Below are positions 35,443-44,663 of a DNA stretch of 64,000 bases, one piece after another. Each line of letters starts with the position of its first letter. The stretch's first letter is position 1. This stretch comes from Candidatus Izemoplasma sp. (GTDB taxonomy: Bacteria; Bacillota_I; Bacilli_A; Izemoplasmatales; Izemoplasmataceae). The stretch covers positions 25,747-89,746 of the forward strand of contig JAGYII010000004.1 of the NCBI GenBank assembly GCA_018402725.1, read 5' to 3'. The translations under genes and the position numbers were made by a program. The notes under the pieces were generated by a model. It ran no database searches, had not been told where the DNA came from, and was given only the letters and a program-made list of their open reading frames with translations.

Positions 35443-36519
35443 ATGCGCATTGAAGCGGATTTAAAATTAGATTTTTCCGATGTCTTATTTCGACCCAAAC
35501 GATCGACCTTAAAAAGTCGAAAAGAAGTCGATCTAAATCGTGAATATACATTTAAATATTCTAAACACTCTTACCAAGGGATCCCAATTATGGCCGCTAA
35601 TATGGACGGTGTTGGCACCTTGAAAATGGCCGAAAGTTTATCCCAAAAAGGGCTCTTTACGTGTTTGGTTAAAAGTTACACCTTGGCCGACTTTAAAACC
35701 TTTAAAGGCACCTATGACCCTCGTCTCATCGCGGTCTCAACCGGAACAAGTGATAAAGACTTAGATAACCTTCAAGAAATTTTAAAAGCTCATCCTGAAT
35801 TTCATACGATTTGTATTGATGTTGCGAATGGGTATTCAGAACACTTTGGTGATTATGTCGCCCGCGTCAGAAAACTATACCCTGATCATATTCTGATTGC
35901 GGGAAATGTCGTTACGGCCGATATGACTCAAGAACTTGTGTTAAGAGGCGCCGACATTGTTAAAGTGGGGATTGGCCCAGGCAGTGTATGTACGACCCGG
36001 ATTCAAACAGGGGTGGGATATCCTCAATTATCCGCGATTATTGAATGTGCCGATGCCGCCCATGGTTTAGGTGCTCACATCATTGCAGATGGGGGATGTA
36101 CGTGTCCTGGGGATGTTGCTAAAGCCTTTGGCGCGGGAGCAGACTTTGTCATGCTCGGTGGAATGCTCGCAGGGCATGATGAAGGAGAAGGCCAAATTGT
36201 CACCAAACATGAATTTACCGGTGACTTAGACCCTCAAAGCCATCAAATGATGTTTGAACCTTATCAATACGTTGAATTTTATGGAATGTCTTCAGACACT
36301 GCCATGAAAAAACATAAAGGGGAAATGGCTGATTATCGTTCCAGTGAAGGTCGGACGGTCAAAATCCCATACCGAGGTCCTGTTTTAGCGACGGTGAAAG
36401 ATATTTTAGGTGGCATCCGCTCGACGTGCACGTATGTTGGAGCGGAGAACTTAAAATCCCTCTCTAAATGCACCACGTTCATCCGAGTGGCCCGTCAATT
36501 TAATGACGTGTTTGCCTAA
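35443..36519 (+). CDS. guaC: GMP reductase
   Basis: NADPH-dependent deamination of GMP to IMP in purine salvage. 358 residues, the length of the GuaC type rather than IMP dehydrogenase (about 480-500, with CBS domains, absent here). Seen: [23 protein letters not shown] at the start, AANMDGVGT, and the catalytic loop [12 protein letters not shown]. The YRGPV flap follows. Likely co-transcribed with recD2. Confidence 0.92.
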   Translation: MRIEADLKLDFSDVLFRPKRSTLKSRKEVDLNREYTFKYSKHSYQGIPIMAANMDGVGTLKMAESLSQKGLFTCLVKSYTLADFKTFKGTYDPRLIAVSTGTSDKDLDNLQEILKAHPEFHTICIDVANGYSEHFGDYVARVRKLYPDHILIAGNVVTADMTQELVLRGADIVKVGIGPGSVCTTRIQTGVGYPQLSAIIECADAAHGLGAHIIADGGCTCPGDVAKAFGAGADFVMLGGMLAGHDEGEGQIVTKHEFTGDLDPQSHQMMFEPYQYVEFYGMSSDTAMKKHKGEMADYRSSEGRTVKIPYRGPVLATVKDILGGIRSTCTYVGAENLKSLSKCTTFIRVARQFNDVFA

Positions 36520-36525
36520 GATTCA

Positions 36526-36554
36526 TTGCTTTAAATCGATTAATTCTTTATAAT
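36526..36554 (+). promoter_or_regulatory. Promoter of the alaS T-box transcript
   Basis: TTGCTT (36526-36531), 17-nt spacer, TATAAT (36549-36554). Predicted start about 36561. Confidence 0.8.
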
Positions 36555-36560
36555 AAAACC

Positions 36561-36768
36561 AATTAATATAAAAGACATGACAGCGAAGAGTTCATATCTA
36601 GAGAGTTTGGGCCGGTGGAAACCAAATAGTCCTCATCGATGTTGCTCCTTTTAGGGTAATTAATTCGCGTTGCGGCGTTAAAAGCTCAAAGTGCTGCGTC
36701 TTTTTAAGCAGAATATAGGTGGTACCGCGGACAACCTCGCCCTAGTGTTTTTTTTAGGGCGTTTTTTT
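36561..36768 (+). promoter_or_regulatory. T-box leader, Ala specifier, upstream of alaS
   Basis: T-box core taggtggtaccgcgga (36716-36731); terminator stem cgccct/agggcg (36738-36761) with T run; AGAGAG-type stem I element at about 36600; GCT specifier at 36644-36646. This matches the alanine synthetase downstream. Confidence 0.93.
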
Positions 36769-36781
36769 AAGGAGAAAACCG

Positions 36782-39382
36782 ATGAAATCCCAATTAATTA
36801 AAGAGACATGGATTCGATTTTTTAAAGAACGAGGCCATATCATTGAACCGTCAGCATCATTAGTGCCGGTAAATGATCCTTCTTTACTATGGATTAATGC
36901 GGGGGTCGCTCCTTTAAAAGGATACTTTGAAGGGTCAAAAATCCCTTCGCATCCGCGTTTGGTCAATGCCCAAAAATGCATCCGGACCAATGACATTGAA
37001 CAAGTTGGAAAAACAGCACGGCACCATACATTTTTTGAAATGCTTGGAAATTTCTCGATTGGTGATTATTTCCGTGATGAAGTAATACCCTGGGCCTTTG
37101 AACTTTTAACAAGTAAGGCCTATTTTGGAATGGACTTAGACAAACTGTATTTCACCGTCTATCCAACCGATCAAGAGACCTATGATTTATGGTTAAAAAT
37201 GGGCGTTGATAAAACCCACCTTCTAAGGACTAATTACAACTTCTGGGAAATTGGCGAAGGACCCTGTGGACCTTCCACGGAAATCTTTTATGATCGCGGC
37301 GATGCGTTTGGCCCTAACGATCCATCGATGATTGAAAATGACATCGAAAACGATCGCTTTGTCGAAATTTGGAACATCGTCTTTTCTCAGTTTCAAGCGA
37401 AAACCGGTTTAAGTCGAGATCAATACCCCGAACTCCCGAGTAAAAATATCGATACGGGAATGGGCTTTGAACGGATGGCTGCTATTTTACAAGGGGCTCA
37501 AACCAATTTTGAAACTGATCTTTTCCTTCCCATCATCCAAGCAATGGAAGAAAAAACAAAGATTCCTTATACCGGTCAAATGGCCTATAAAGTCATGGCC
37601 GACCATCTTAGAAGCGTCGTTTTCGCTCTTGCTGATGGGGCTCAACTTTCAAACGAAGGAAGAGGATATGTTTTAAGAAGGCTTTTAAGACGGGCTGTTA
37701 AACATGGAAAGTCATTAGGTTTTGAAAAACCGTTCTTACATGAATTTGTCGATACGGTGATTAGGGTCATGAAAGAAAGCTATCCTTATTTAGAAGCCCA
37801 ATCGGCTCGGTTAAAGCACGTCATTTTTAAAGAAGAAGCCCGTTTTTTTGAAACCTTAAATGCAGGTGAAAAAAGACTGAGTCAATGGATCGACGAACAC
37901 TCTGCATCAATGATTCCTGGGGATGAAGTCTTTAAAATGTACGACACATTTGGCTTTCCAGTCGAACTCACCCAAGAAATTGCTGAAAGCCACGGTCGCT
38001 CGATTGATATTGAGGGATTTAAAGACCATTTAAACGCCCAAAAAGACCGGGCTCGAAATGCACGTCATCAAAACGCATCGATGCGAGATCAAGATCCTGA
38101 ATTGATGGCATTTAAAACCCCATCGACCTTCGATTACGATCAATTAGAGCTTTCAAGTATCGTCATCTTTAAAAACAAGGATGGCATCGTCACCGAAAAA
38201 ACACCTTTTTACGCAGAGAGTGGGGGCCAAGTTTCAGATACGGGTCACATCACTTTAGGCTTAGATGTCTACCCTGTCATCGATGTTGTTAAACTTCCAA
38301 ACGGTCAAACCATGCTTCTCTTGGAGGATTTTCAAGGCGATGTCGGTGATCAGGTTACCCTTACCGTGGATGCCGATGTAAGACGTCTCACCGAACATCA
38401 TCACTCTGTGACTCACTTAGTATTTAAAGCTTTAAGAGAAAAAATGGGTGCCCATGTTCACCAAGCAGGGAGTGCTGTTGGACCTGAAACATCACGCTTT
38501 GATTTCACGCATGATGAGATGCTTCTTGATGAGACTATCCTTTCCATCGAAGCCCTAACCAATCAATACATCGAAGAAGCCCATCCGGTTAAAACCCATA
38601 TTACTTCTTTGGAAGAAGCGAAGAAAAAAGGGGCGGTGGCTGAATTTGGTGAGAAATATACCGAGAAAGTCCGGATGGTGGATATGGGAGTCACGCTAGA
38701 CTTGTGCGGGGGAACCCATGTTAAAAACACTCGTGAAATAGACACATATGCCTTAATCTCTGTGGAATCTAAAGGCTCTGGAATCTACCGAGTCACCGGG
38801 TTAGCAGGCGATAAAGTTAAGCACCTTGATGAGCACCTTAAAGGCATGCTTACAGCGCTTGAAACTCTCCATCAAAAGGCGGCACCTATGATTGAGAAAG
38901 CCGATCAACTCAAGATTTCATATGCATTCCCAACGCCGCCTCCTGTTCGTTTTAGTTATCAACGGATTTTAGATTTAAGAACCTACATGGCCTCGTATCA
39001 AGAAGCCCTAAAAACGTTGGAAAAAACCCTTCAAAAAATCAGTCAAGAAAATGCACTAGATGACATCAATACGTATTTAGTTAATCGTGTGGATGATCAG
39101 CTCCTATTTAAAGCTCAGTTAGACCCAGATATCTTTAAAACGTTAGTCGACCGGTTATTTGAACATGTTAAAGGCGTAGTGATTGGCGTGAATCAAACTG
39201 ATAAATTGATGTTTGTTGTTAAGAGTTCACGTCCCGAATTTCATGCAGGAGAACTTGTCAAAACCGCCGCTTCAATGGCCGGCGGTGGCGGTGGCGGTGG
39301 GGCTAACTTTGCCCAAGCAGGAGCCAAAGAAGTGGGCCAAGTGGATGCGATCATGGATTACTTTAAGTCGGTGATTCGATGA
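36782..39382 (+). CDS. alaS: Alanyl-tRNA synthetase
   Basis: Charges tRNA-Ala and edits Ser/Gly mischarging. 866 residues. Order: class II catalytic domain with ARHHTFFEMLGNFS (motif 2 region), tRNA-recognition helical domain, editing domain with HxxxH (HHSVTHLV, about 540) and CGGTHV (about 641), then a C-Ala domain ending with a run of seven glycines before ANFAQAGAKE. SD aaggaga. Controlled by the Ala T-box. It overlaps ruvX by 4 bp (ATGA); the IreB gene that normally lies between is missing. Confidence 0.98.
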   Translation: MKSQLIKETWIRFFKERGHIIEPSASLVPVNDPSLLWINAGVAPLKGYFEGSKIPSHPRLVNAQKCIRTNDIEQVGKTARHHTFFEMLGNFSIGDYFRDEVIPWAFELLTSKAYFGMDLDKLYFTVYPTDQETYDLWLKMGVDKTHLLRTNYNFWEIGEGPCGPSTEIFYDRGDAFGPNDPSMIENDIENDRFVEIWNIVFSQFQAKTGLSRDQYPELPSKNIDTGMGFERMAAILQGAQTNFETDLFLPIIQAMEEKTKIPYTGQMAYKVMADHLRSVVFALADGAQLSNEGRGYVLRRLLRRAVKHGKSLGFEKPFLHEFVDTVIRVMKESYPYLEAQSARLKHVIFKEEARFFETLNAGEKRLSQWIDEHSASMIPGDEVFKMYDTFGFPVELTQEIAESHGRSIDIEGFKDHLNAQKDRARNARHQNASMRDQDPELMAFKTPSTFDYDQLELSSIVIFKNKDGIVTEKTPFYAESGGQVSDTGHITLGLDVYPVIDVVKLPNGQTMLLLEDFQGDVGDQVTLTVDADVRRLTEHHHSVTHLVFKALREKMGAHVHQAGSAVGPETSRFDFTHDEMLLDETILSIEALTNQYIEEAHPVKTHITSLEEAKKKGAVAEFGEKYTEKVRMVDMGVTLDLCGGTHVKNTREIDTYALISVESKGSGIYRVTGLAGDKVKHLDEHLKGMLTALETLHQKAAPMIEKADQLKISYAFPTPPPVRFSYQRILDLRTYMASYQEALKTLEKTLQKISQENALDDINTYLVNRVDDQLLFKAQLDPDIFKTLVDRLFEHVKGVVIGVNQTDKLMFVVKSSRPEFHAGELVKTAASMAGGGGGGGANFAQAGAKEVGQVDAIMDYFKSVIR

Positions 39383-39807
39383 AATACATGAGCCTTGACT
39401 TAGGGTCAAAATCATGTGGCATTGCGGTCAGTGACCCATATGGTCAGTTGATCCGGGGCTTAAAAAACCTAACGTTTGATGCGCTGAATTATGACCAATT
39501 GACCGACACCTTAAAACATTTGATCGATTCAGAAAAAATTGAAAGCATCGTAATTGGTTATCCGCTTTCGTTATCAGGGGAAGAAAAAACAGAAACCAAC
39601 ATGGCTAAACGTTTGAAAAAAGCCCTTGCTAAAAAAACCGAGTGTCCGATTGAACTCTTTGATGAACGATTTTCTTCAAAAAGAGCCAGTGCGATGATGA
39701 TTGAACAAAACCTATCAAGAAAAAATCGTAAAGAGCGTCTCGATGAAATGAGTGCTGTAATCATACTTACCGATTACCTCACTTGGAAAGGAAACCAAAA
39801 TGAGTAA
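39379..39807 (+). CDS. ruvX: Holliday junction resolvase-like nuclease (RuvX/YqgF)
   Basis: RNase H-fold nuclease acting on pre-16S rRNA 5' ends and/or DNA junctions. 142 residues. Seen: SLDLGSKSCGIAVSD (first catalytic Asp), IVIGYPLSLSGEE, and the DERFSS loop, followed by the last acidic residue in DEMSAVIILTDYL. Translationally coupled to alaS (ATGA) and overlaps the DUF1292 gene by 8 bp, as in the yrrK-yrzB pair of Bacillus. Confidence 0.95.
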   Translation: MKYMSLDLGSKSCGIAVSDPYGQLIRGLKNLTFDALNYDQLTDTLKHLIDSEKIESIVIGYPLSLSGEEKTETNMAKRLKKALAKKTECPIELFDERFSSKRASAMMIEQNLSRKNRKERLDEMSAVIILTDYLTWKGNQNE

Positions 39808-40096
39808 AAACATTACCTTACATGATGATCTTCCTGAGGATAAAAGACTTGAAGTAATGGATGAAAATGGCGATACACAGATTTATGAAATTATCTTAAC
39901 CTTTCATTCAGATACCTTGAATAAATCGTATGTCATCTACAAAGAACCCGGGGATTCGGATGAAGCCTTTGCGGCTGCTTTTAACGAAGACAATAAAAAC
40001 GGGGGCCAACTTGAAGCCATCGTTGAAGATGAAGAATGGGACATGGTCGAAGAAGTCTTAAATACGTTCTTAGATGAAGAGTCTAGTGAAGTCTAA
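39800..40096 (+). CDS. DUF1292 family protein (YrzB-like)
   Basis: A 98-residue, strongly acidic protein of the DUF1292 family, always found next to ruvX in Bacillota; function unknown. Seen: a central beta-rich segment EIILTFHSDTLNKSYVIYKE and an acidic C-terminal helix with EDEEWDMVEEVL. Overlaps ruvX (8 bp) and the methyltransferase gene (23 bp). The mltG transglycosylase gene that usually follows it is absent. Confidence 0.88.
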   Translation: MSKNITLHDDLPEDKRLEVMDENGDTQIYEIILTFHSDTLNKSYVIYKEPGDSDEAFAAAFNEDNKNGGQLEAIVEDEEWDMVEEVLNTFLDEESSEV

Positions 40097-40634
40097 ATCC
40101 CATGATCATTACGTCACTGCCCTCCATGCTAAAAGCTTTGAGGTCTTAACTGAGGTTTTATCTAATCCTAAGCTGAAAACTTATTGTGAGATTGGGACGG
40201 GATACGGGGAAACCACGCGAAAGCTAAAAATCCTTTATCCTCATTTAAAAATCCTCACCCTTGAAAAAAAAGAACCGGTTTATTTAGATGCTGCAAAAAC
40301 ATTAAGCCCCTTTGAAGACGTGACCGTATTGCATATTGATGCAATGGATTATGTTCCGCTTCAATCCTTTGATGTCATTTTGATTGATGCTTCTAAAAGC
40401 CAACAACAAAAAATCATGGAAAAGTATCTCTCTTTTTTAACCCCTCAAGGGACGATGCTGATTGATAATATTCATATCTCACGCTTAAAAAAGGAACCCC
40501 CCACACGCTCTCGTAAAGCGTTGATTAAAAAACACGAAGCCTTCGTGGACTATTTAAAAACCCATCCCGAAATAGAATTAACCCTTTTAGATGTTGGGGA
40601 TGGCATCGCAGTGATTAAAAAAATCAATCGTTAA
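40074..40634 (+). CDS. SAM-dependent O-methyltransferase, TrmR/YrrM-like
   Basis: A 186-residue class I methyltransferase. Seen: SAM motif I CEIGTGYGETTRKL, acidic strand end LTLEKKE, DVILIDASKSQ (metal-binding Asp) and the later LIDNI. By position (after ruvX-DUF1292, before greA) it corresponds to Bacillus YrrM/TrmR, which methylates 5-hydroxyuridine in tRNA. The ATG at 40074 lacks a strong SD; a GTG at 40087 gives an alternative start. Confidence 0.85.
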   Translation: MKSLVKSKSHDHYVTALHAKSFEVLTEVLSNPKLKTYCEIGTGYGETTRKLKILYPHLKILTLEKKEPVYLDAAKTLSPFEDVTVLHIDAMDYVPLQSFDVILIDASKSQQQKIMEKYLSFLTPQGTMLIDNIHISRLKKEPPTRSRKALIKKHEAFVDYLKTHPEIELTLLDVGDGIAVIKKINR

Positions 40635-40686
40635 TCACCCAAAATAGTGTAAAAATGAGTATAATAATGGATGAAAAGAGGGACCG

Positions 40687-41157
40687 ATGGAATCTAATAA
40701 ATATCAATTAACTCTGGAAGGGTTAGAAGAACTTAAAAGTGAATTAGATAAATTAAAAAATACCGACCGAGATAAAAACCTTGAGGCTTTAAAAGAAGCA
40801 AGAGCGCAAGGGGACCTTTCGGAAAATGCGGATTACGACGCCGCCCGAGAAGATCAAGCCCGGATTGAAGGCCGGATTAAAGAAATAGAAAACATCTTAA
40901 AAAATTATTCTTTAATTAAGTCCAATGCCAGGGGTAAAAACATTCAAATAGGCCGTAAAGTGCAACTTCGGCTCAATGATGAAAAACCCGTTGACTACAC
41001 CATCGTGGGTTCTTTAGAGGCCAATCCTTTTAAAAACCGAATTTCGAATGAATCACCGATTGGAAAAGCAATTATTGGAGCGAAAGAAGGCGACGTGAAA
41101 AACGTCAAAACGCAATCCAATAAAGAAGTCAAAGTCACAATCGAAAAAGTTTATTAA
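40687..41157 (+). CDS. greA: Transcription elongation factor GreA
   Basis: Rescues backtracked RNA polymerase by stimulating transcript cleavage. 156 residues: an N-terminal antiparallel coiled coil (1-75) with the acidic tip GDLSENADYDAAREDQA, and a C-terminal FKBP-like domain ending ANPFKNRISNESPIGKAI. TATAAT at 40660-40665 gives a leader of about 15 nt; SD agaggga. In Bacillus yrrM is separated from greA by yrrN, yrrO and udk, all missing here. Confidence 0.97.
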   Translation: MESNKYQLTLEGLEELKSELDKLKNTDRDKNLEALKEARAQGDLSENADYDAAREDQARIEGRIKEIENILKNYSLIKSNARGKNIQIGRKVQLRLNDEKPVDYTIVGSLEANPFKNRISNESPIGKAIIGAKEGDVKNVKTQSNKEVKVTIEKVY

Positions 41158-41181
41158 AAGAATGGATTCCATTCTTTTTTT
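41156..41181 (+). terminator. Terminator after greA
   Basis: Stem aaagaatgg/ccattcttt, loop att, Ts. It starts at the stop codon. Confidence 0.88.
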
Positions 41182-41195
41182 ACATGAGACCTCGC

Positions 41196-41843
41196 ATGAA
41201 AAAAATGTATTTATTCGCCCTTGAAGATGAGAGAAATGCCTATTTAAGCGGCCTTAAAGAGCCTGTTCATGGTGAAGGGTCTTTCTTTGTGGATGGACCT
41301 AATGCATATGGAATCACCGGGGTTGGCAAAGTATTTACTGCCATGAATACGGAACGGTTTTTAGCAACCTTCAAACCCGATTTAGTCATAAATATCGGGG
41401 TTGCTGGAGGCATAAACCGTACCACTAACGATTGGATTGTGGTCGATGAAACGCTTTTTTATGACGTGGATGTGACGGCTTTTAATTATCAATGGGGTCA
41501 ATATCCAAAAGCGCCTGCGACCTTCAAAGCCTCTAAAAATAGTATCGAACGTTTAATTAATCATCCGCCTAAGGATAAATCTATTCATAGCGGATGGGTA
41601 GCAACAGGAGACCGTTTTTTAACCGATGTTAGCCCCCTTGAGCGGATAGAAAAAGAGGTTTTAGCGGTCGATATGGAACTAGCAAGTATCGCGCTGGTCT
41701 GTGAGCACCATGAGGTCCCATGGATCTCAATTAAAACCATCAGTGATACAGTTGGAACACCTTCTCAAATTGATGATTTTGATCGCTGGGTCAAAGAAGG
41801 CTTAAGAAAGCTTGCCCCCTGGATTGAAGGAGCTTTAAATTGA
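41196..41843 (+). CDS. mtnN: 5'-methylthioadenosine/S-adenosylhomocysteine nucleosidase
   Basis: Cleaves MTA and SAH to recycle adenine. 215 residues from the chosen ATG. Seen: LVINIGVAGGIN in the middle, VDMELASIALVCEHHEVPW with catalytic Glu, and ISDT with the catalytic Asp. The N-terminal MKKMYLFALEDE matches the glutamate of the family start. Three in-frame ATGs lie within 21 bp and none has a clear SD; the T tail of the greA terminator is directly upstream. It is coupled to the next gene (TTGA overlap). Confidence 0.88.
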   Translation: MKKMYLFALEDERNAYLSGLKEPVHGEGSFFVDGPNAYGITGVGKVFTAMNTERFLATFKPDLVINIGVAGGINRTTNDWIVVDETLFYDVDVTAFNYQWGQYPKAPATFKASKNSIERLINHPPKDKSIHSGWVATGDRFLTDVSPLERIEKEVLAVDMELASIALVCEHHEVPWISIKTISDTVGTPSQIDDFDRWVKEGLRKLAPWIEGALN

Positions 41844-42463
41844 AATGGGTTTTTAATGGACTTGAATATGAAGTCGATATTCATCCTCTTAAAAAAGCTA
41901 AACGGGTCACCGTCCGCAAAAAAGCATCCTACCACTACGCGATTAGAACGCCAAGACACGTTCCAATAGCTTCTTTAAAAACGCTTTTTCATACACAATT
42001 AGAACTCCTTGAAAGTTTACCGACTCCATTGGATTATGAAGAATACTTGGGGCGCGATGTCATTGATCTTTGGGGAGAGCCGACTGATCAATTTAAAGGA
42101 TTAACCCCCGATCAAAAACGTCTTAAGCTCGATGAAATCTTATTAGAAGAAGTTCAGTTTATTGAAATGTATTTTAAGAAAACCCAGTTTAAAATCGATT
42201 TAGATGATTTGAGCTATCAAGTTAAAACGTATCAAAGCAAGTTTGGAAGTTGTCACCCTAAAGACCGGGTTATTCGATTTAATCGGCTCTTAGTCCATTA
42301 TCCAAAAAAATTTTTAGAATATATTTATGCGCATGAAATTGTTCATCTAAACGTCCCTAATCATCAACCCGCTTTTTATCAGTTACTTCAACACATTGAA
42401 AAAGAGGCGACTCGCCTCAAAATCGAACTTAACCACTATCACACGGCATTCACCCGAGGTTAA
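41840..42463 (+). CDS. YgjP-like (DUF45) metallopeptidase-domain protein
   Basis: A 207-residue protein with a zincin-type zinc site HEIVHLNVPNH (HExxH plus a downstream His) in YIYAHEIVHL, and the preceding KSKFGSCHPKDRVIRFN strand typical of the YgjP/DUF45 group. The biological substrate is unknown. The start is TTG, with aaggag 7 nt before; the TTG overlaps the mtnN TGA. yqeG starts 2 bp after the stop. Confidence 0.82.
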   Translation: MKWVFNGLEYEVDIHPLKKAKRVTVRKKASYHYAIRTPRHVPIASLKTLFHTQLELLESLPTPLDYEEYLGRDVIDLWGEPTDQFKGLTPDQKRLKLDEILLEEVQFIEMYFKKTQFKIDLDDLSYQVKTYQSKFGSCHPKDRVIRFNRLLVHYPKKFLEYIYAHEIVHLNVPNHQPAFYQLLQHIEKEATRLKIELNHYHTAFTRG

Positions 42464-42464
42464 T

Positions 42465-43022
42465 ATGATTTCCATGTTTCTAGACCCATATAAATGCATT
42501 CCTTTAGATGTCGTCGACCACGTTTCAAAGGTCGACTTAAAGGCGTACCAAGAAAAAGGGTTTAAAACGTTATTAATCGATGTCGATAACACCTTGATTC
42601 CTTATGATGATCGAGCTTTAAAACCGTGGCATGAAGCCTTTAGAAAAGAAATAGATACTTATGGTTTTAATGTCATATTGGTCTCAAATAATGCACAGGC
42701 TAAAATTGAAGAATTCTCAAACGCCTTTAAAGCCCCCTTCATTCACCGGGCTCAAAAACCCTCAAGAAGAGGCTTCAGAAGAGCACTAAAGATGGTCAAT
42801 GCCAACATCTCTGAAACGATCGTAATAGGGGATCAATTAATGACAGATGTTTACGGGGCGAACCGTTTAGGAGTAAAAAGTATATTAGTCCGTCCGATTC
42901 GTTCAAAAACAGAGAAATGGTACACCAAACTCACTCGCCGCTTAGAAACGCAAATGCTAAAAAAAGTAAAAATTATTAACCCAGAAATGTACGAGAAAAT
43001 TATGACGGTGCATCGTGGCTGA
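42465..43022 (+). CDS. yqeG: YqeG-family HAD phosphatase
   Basis: HAD superfamily (IIIA) hydrolase of 185 residues. Seen: motif I LLIDVDNTLIPYD (nucleophile Asp), motif II LVSNN, motif III Lys region, and motif IV VIGDQLMTDVYGANRLG. It is always first in the yqeG-yqeH block of Bacillota; the substrate is not certain (possibly phosphatidylglycerophosphate in some lineages). Start chosen at the ATG behind gaggt. It overlaps yqeH by 8 bp. Confidence 0.9.
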   Translation: MISMFLDPYKCIPLDVVDHVSKVDLKAYQEKGFKTLLIDVDNTLIPYDDRALKPWHEAFRKEIDTYGFNVILVSNNAQAKIEEFSNAFKAPFIHRAQKPSRRGFRRALKMVNANISETIVIGDQLMTDVYGANRLGVKSILVRPIRSKTEKWYTKLTRRLETQMLKKVKIINPEMYEKIMTVHRG

Positions 43023-44103
43023 GTGGCGTTGCATTGGCTGCGGAGGCCCTTTACAAAACACCGATGTTCTCGGGGCTTTTTACACACCTAAACCTCAAGA
43101 TGAAAAAATCCCTGTTTATTGTGAACGGTGTTACAAAATTCGCCACTATGGACAAATCAAACCTAGTTTTTTAACCGACACAATGGTTTATGAAACCCTT
43201 CATCAAGTAGAAAAAAGACCTGGAGTTATGGTTTTGGTTACGGATGCGATTGATTTTTCAGGCTCCATTCATCCTTTCTTCGTAGCCATGTCTGAGGCAA
43301 AAAGAACTCTCGTCATCGTGAATAAAGTAGATGTATTACCCCACGCTGTTTCGGAACAAACTCTTAAAAAGAGATTTTTAGAAAAAGCAAAAAATGCGGG
43401 CCTTTCGATTGATGAGCTCATCTTGGTTTCAGCATTGAAAAAGAAAAACATTGATGCGCTCCATCAGGCCTTATTAAAAGCATCTAGAGGCCAAGATTTA
43501 TATCTGATGGGTTTAACGAATGTAGGTAAAAGTTCGATTTTGAATGCTTTGTTATCAGCCCAGGGATTAAATGCCACCATAACAACCAGTTTTGAACCCA
43601 ATGTTACTCAAGATCTAATTCCTTTTGATATTGGTTCACAAACCCTCTATGACACGCCTGGTCTTACCTCAAAACACTCCTATCGTTACTTTTTAAAAGG
43701 ATCCTCATTGAGAGCCGTCTTACCTTTAAAAGAGATTAAACCAAGAGTCTTTCAAAATTTAGTGGATCAAGTCTTTTATGGTGGTGGCTTATTTTACTTG
43801 ATTCCGAGCGCTACTAAAGACAGTACCTTAGTCGCCTTTTTTTCAGAAAAACTGATGATTCATCATCGCCATAATGGAGAGGCAGAAGAATTCTTTAAAA
43901 CCCGTCAAATGGAATTTTTAGTACCCCCTGTGTCATCAGACTTGCCGTCAAGAATGATGAAAACCAGCTTTGTATTAAATGAATCAAAAAAAGACATTGT
44001 CTTGCCTGGATTAGGCTTTATCACTTTAAACAAAGTCAAAGCGGTGGATGTTTATCATTATGAATCCGTAACACCCTTGATGGAAGAGGGGTTGATTGGA
44101 TGA
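43015..44103 (+). CDS. yqeH: Ribosome biogenesis GTPase YqeH
   Basis: Circularly permuted GTPase needed for 30S assembly. 362 residues, GTG start. Seen: an N-terminal zinc finger CIGCGG ... CERCYKIRHYG, G4 NKVD (about 103), G1 GLTNVGKSS (about 164), G3 DTPG, and a C-terminal domain. In Bacillus aroE, yhbY and nadD follow; here yqeK follows at once with an ATGA overlap. Confidence 0.96.
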   Translation: MAEWRCIGCGGPLQNTDVLGAFYTPKPQDEKIPVYCERCYKIRHYGQIKPSFLTDTMVYETLHQVEKRPGVMVLVTDAIDFSGSIHPFFVAMSEAKRTLVIVNKVDVLPHAVSEQTLKKRFLEKAKNAGLSIDELILVSALKKKNIDALHQALLKASRGQDLYLMGLTNVGKSSILNALLSAQGLNATITTSFEPNVTQDLIPFDIGSQTLYDTPGLTSKHSYRYFLKGSSLRAVLPLKEIKPRVFQNLVDQVFYGGGLFYLIPSATKDSTLVAFFSEKLMIHHRHNGEAEEFFKTRQMEFLVPPVSSDLPSRMMKTSFVLNESKKDIVLPGLGFITLNKVKAVDVYHYESVTPLMEEGLIG

Positions 44104-44663
44104 ATTTACTCAACGATTTAAAAAATAATTATCAAAAAAACCCGAACCGACTCACCCACATTGAAGGTGTGGTGGCGTGGTCAGTCAAACTGGCCAGCCA
44201 TTTAAACCTTGATTTAGAAGCGATGCGAACTGCGGCTTATTTACATGATTTCACGAAGCCCTATTCTAAAAAAGATCATGAAACCATTTTTAAGACCTAT
44301 CACGAAAATGTTCCAAACGATTTCCCCACGTTTGCTTATCATGCGGTCTCAGCGGCCTTGGTTGGAGACCATCTTTATCAGATAAAAAACCCTGAAATCT
44401 TAAACGCAGTTCGTTACCATACGACGGGGCGACCCGCGATGAGTCTGTTTGAAAAAGTCTTAATGTTTGCTGATAAAACTGAACCCTCTAGACCGTATGA
44501 AGAGGCTGATCTTTTAAGAAAAAAAGCACTCGAAAATTTTGATCAAGCGTTCATCTTGATGTTGACGTTACTTCAAGAATATGACGTCTTAGAAAATCGG
44601 CCGATCAATCCTTATTCCCAGTTAACCTATCAATTTTACTTAACCCAGGTGGAGGCCTCATGA
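44100..44663 (+). CDS. yqeK: HD-domain Ap4A hydrolase YqeK
   Basis: HD-superfamily metal-dependent hydrolase of 187 residues; characterised YqeK enzymes split diadenosine tetraphosphate symmetrically. Seen: THIEGVVAWSVKLA (first His), YLHDFTKPYS (HD), a conserved YHAVSAALV and the later RYHTTGR, all expected ligands. It overlaps both neighbours by 4 bp (ATGA), so it is tightly coupled in the yqe operon. The usual upstream nadD is missing. Confidence 0.93.
   Translation: MNLLNDLKNNYQKNPNRLTHIEGVVAWSVKLASHLNLDLEAMRTAAYLHDFTKPYSKKDHETIFKTYHENVPNDFPTFAYHAVSAALVGDHLYQIKNPEILNAVRYHTTGRPAMSLFEKVLMFADKTEPSRPYEEADLLRKKALENFDQAFILMLTLLQEYDVLENRPINPYSQLTYQFYLTQVEAS

Noticed and set aside
35443..36519. 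IMP dehydrogenase
   Set aside because: Length is 358 residues with no CBS domains, and the motifs fit GMP reductase better.
39280..39304. Tandem GGC/GGT repeat as a possible phase-variable tract in alaS
   Set aside because: It encodes the glycine-rich loop that is normal in the AlaS C-Ala domain, and the codons are mixed.
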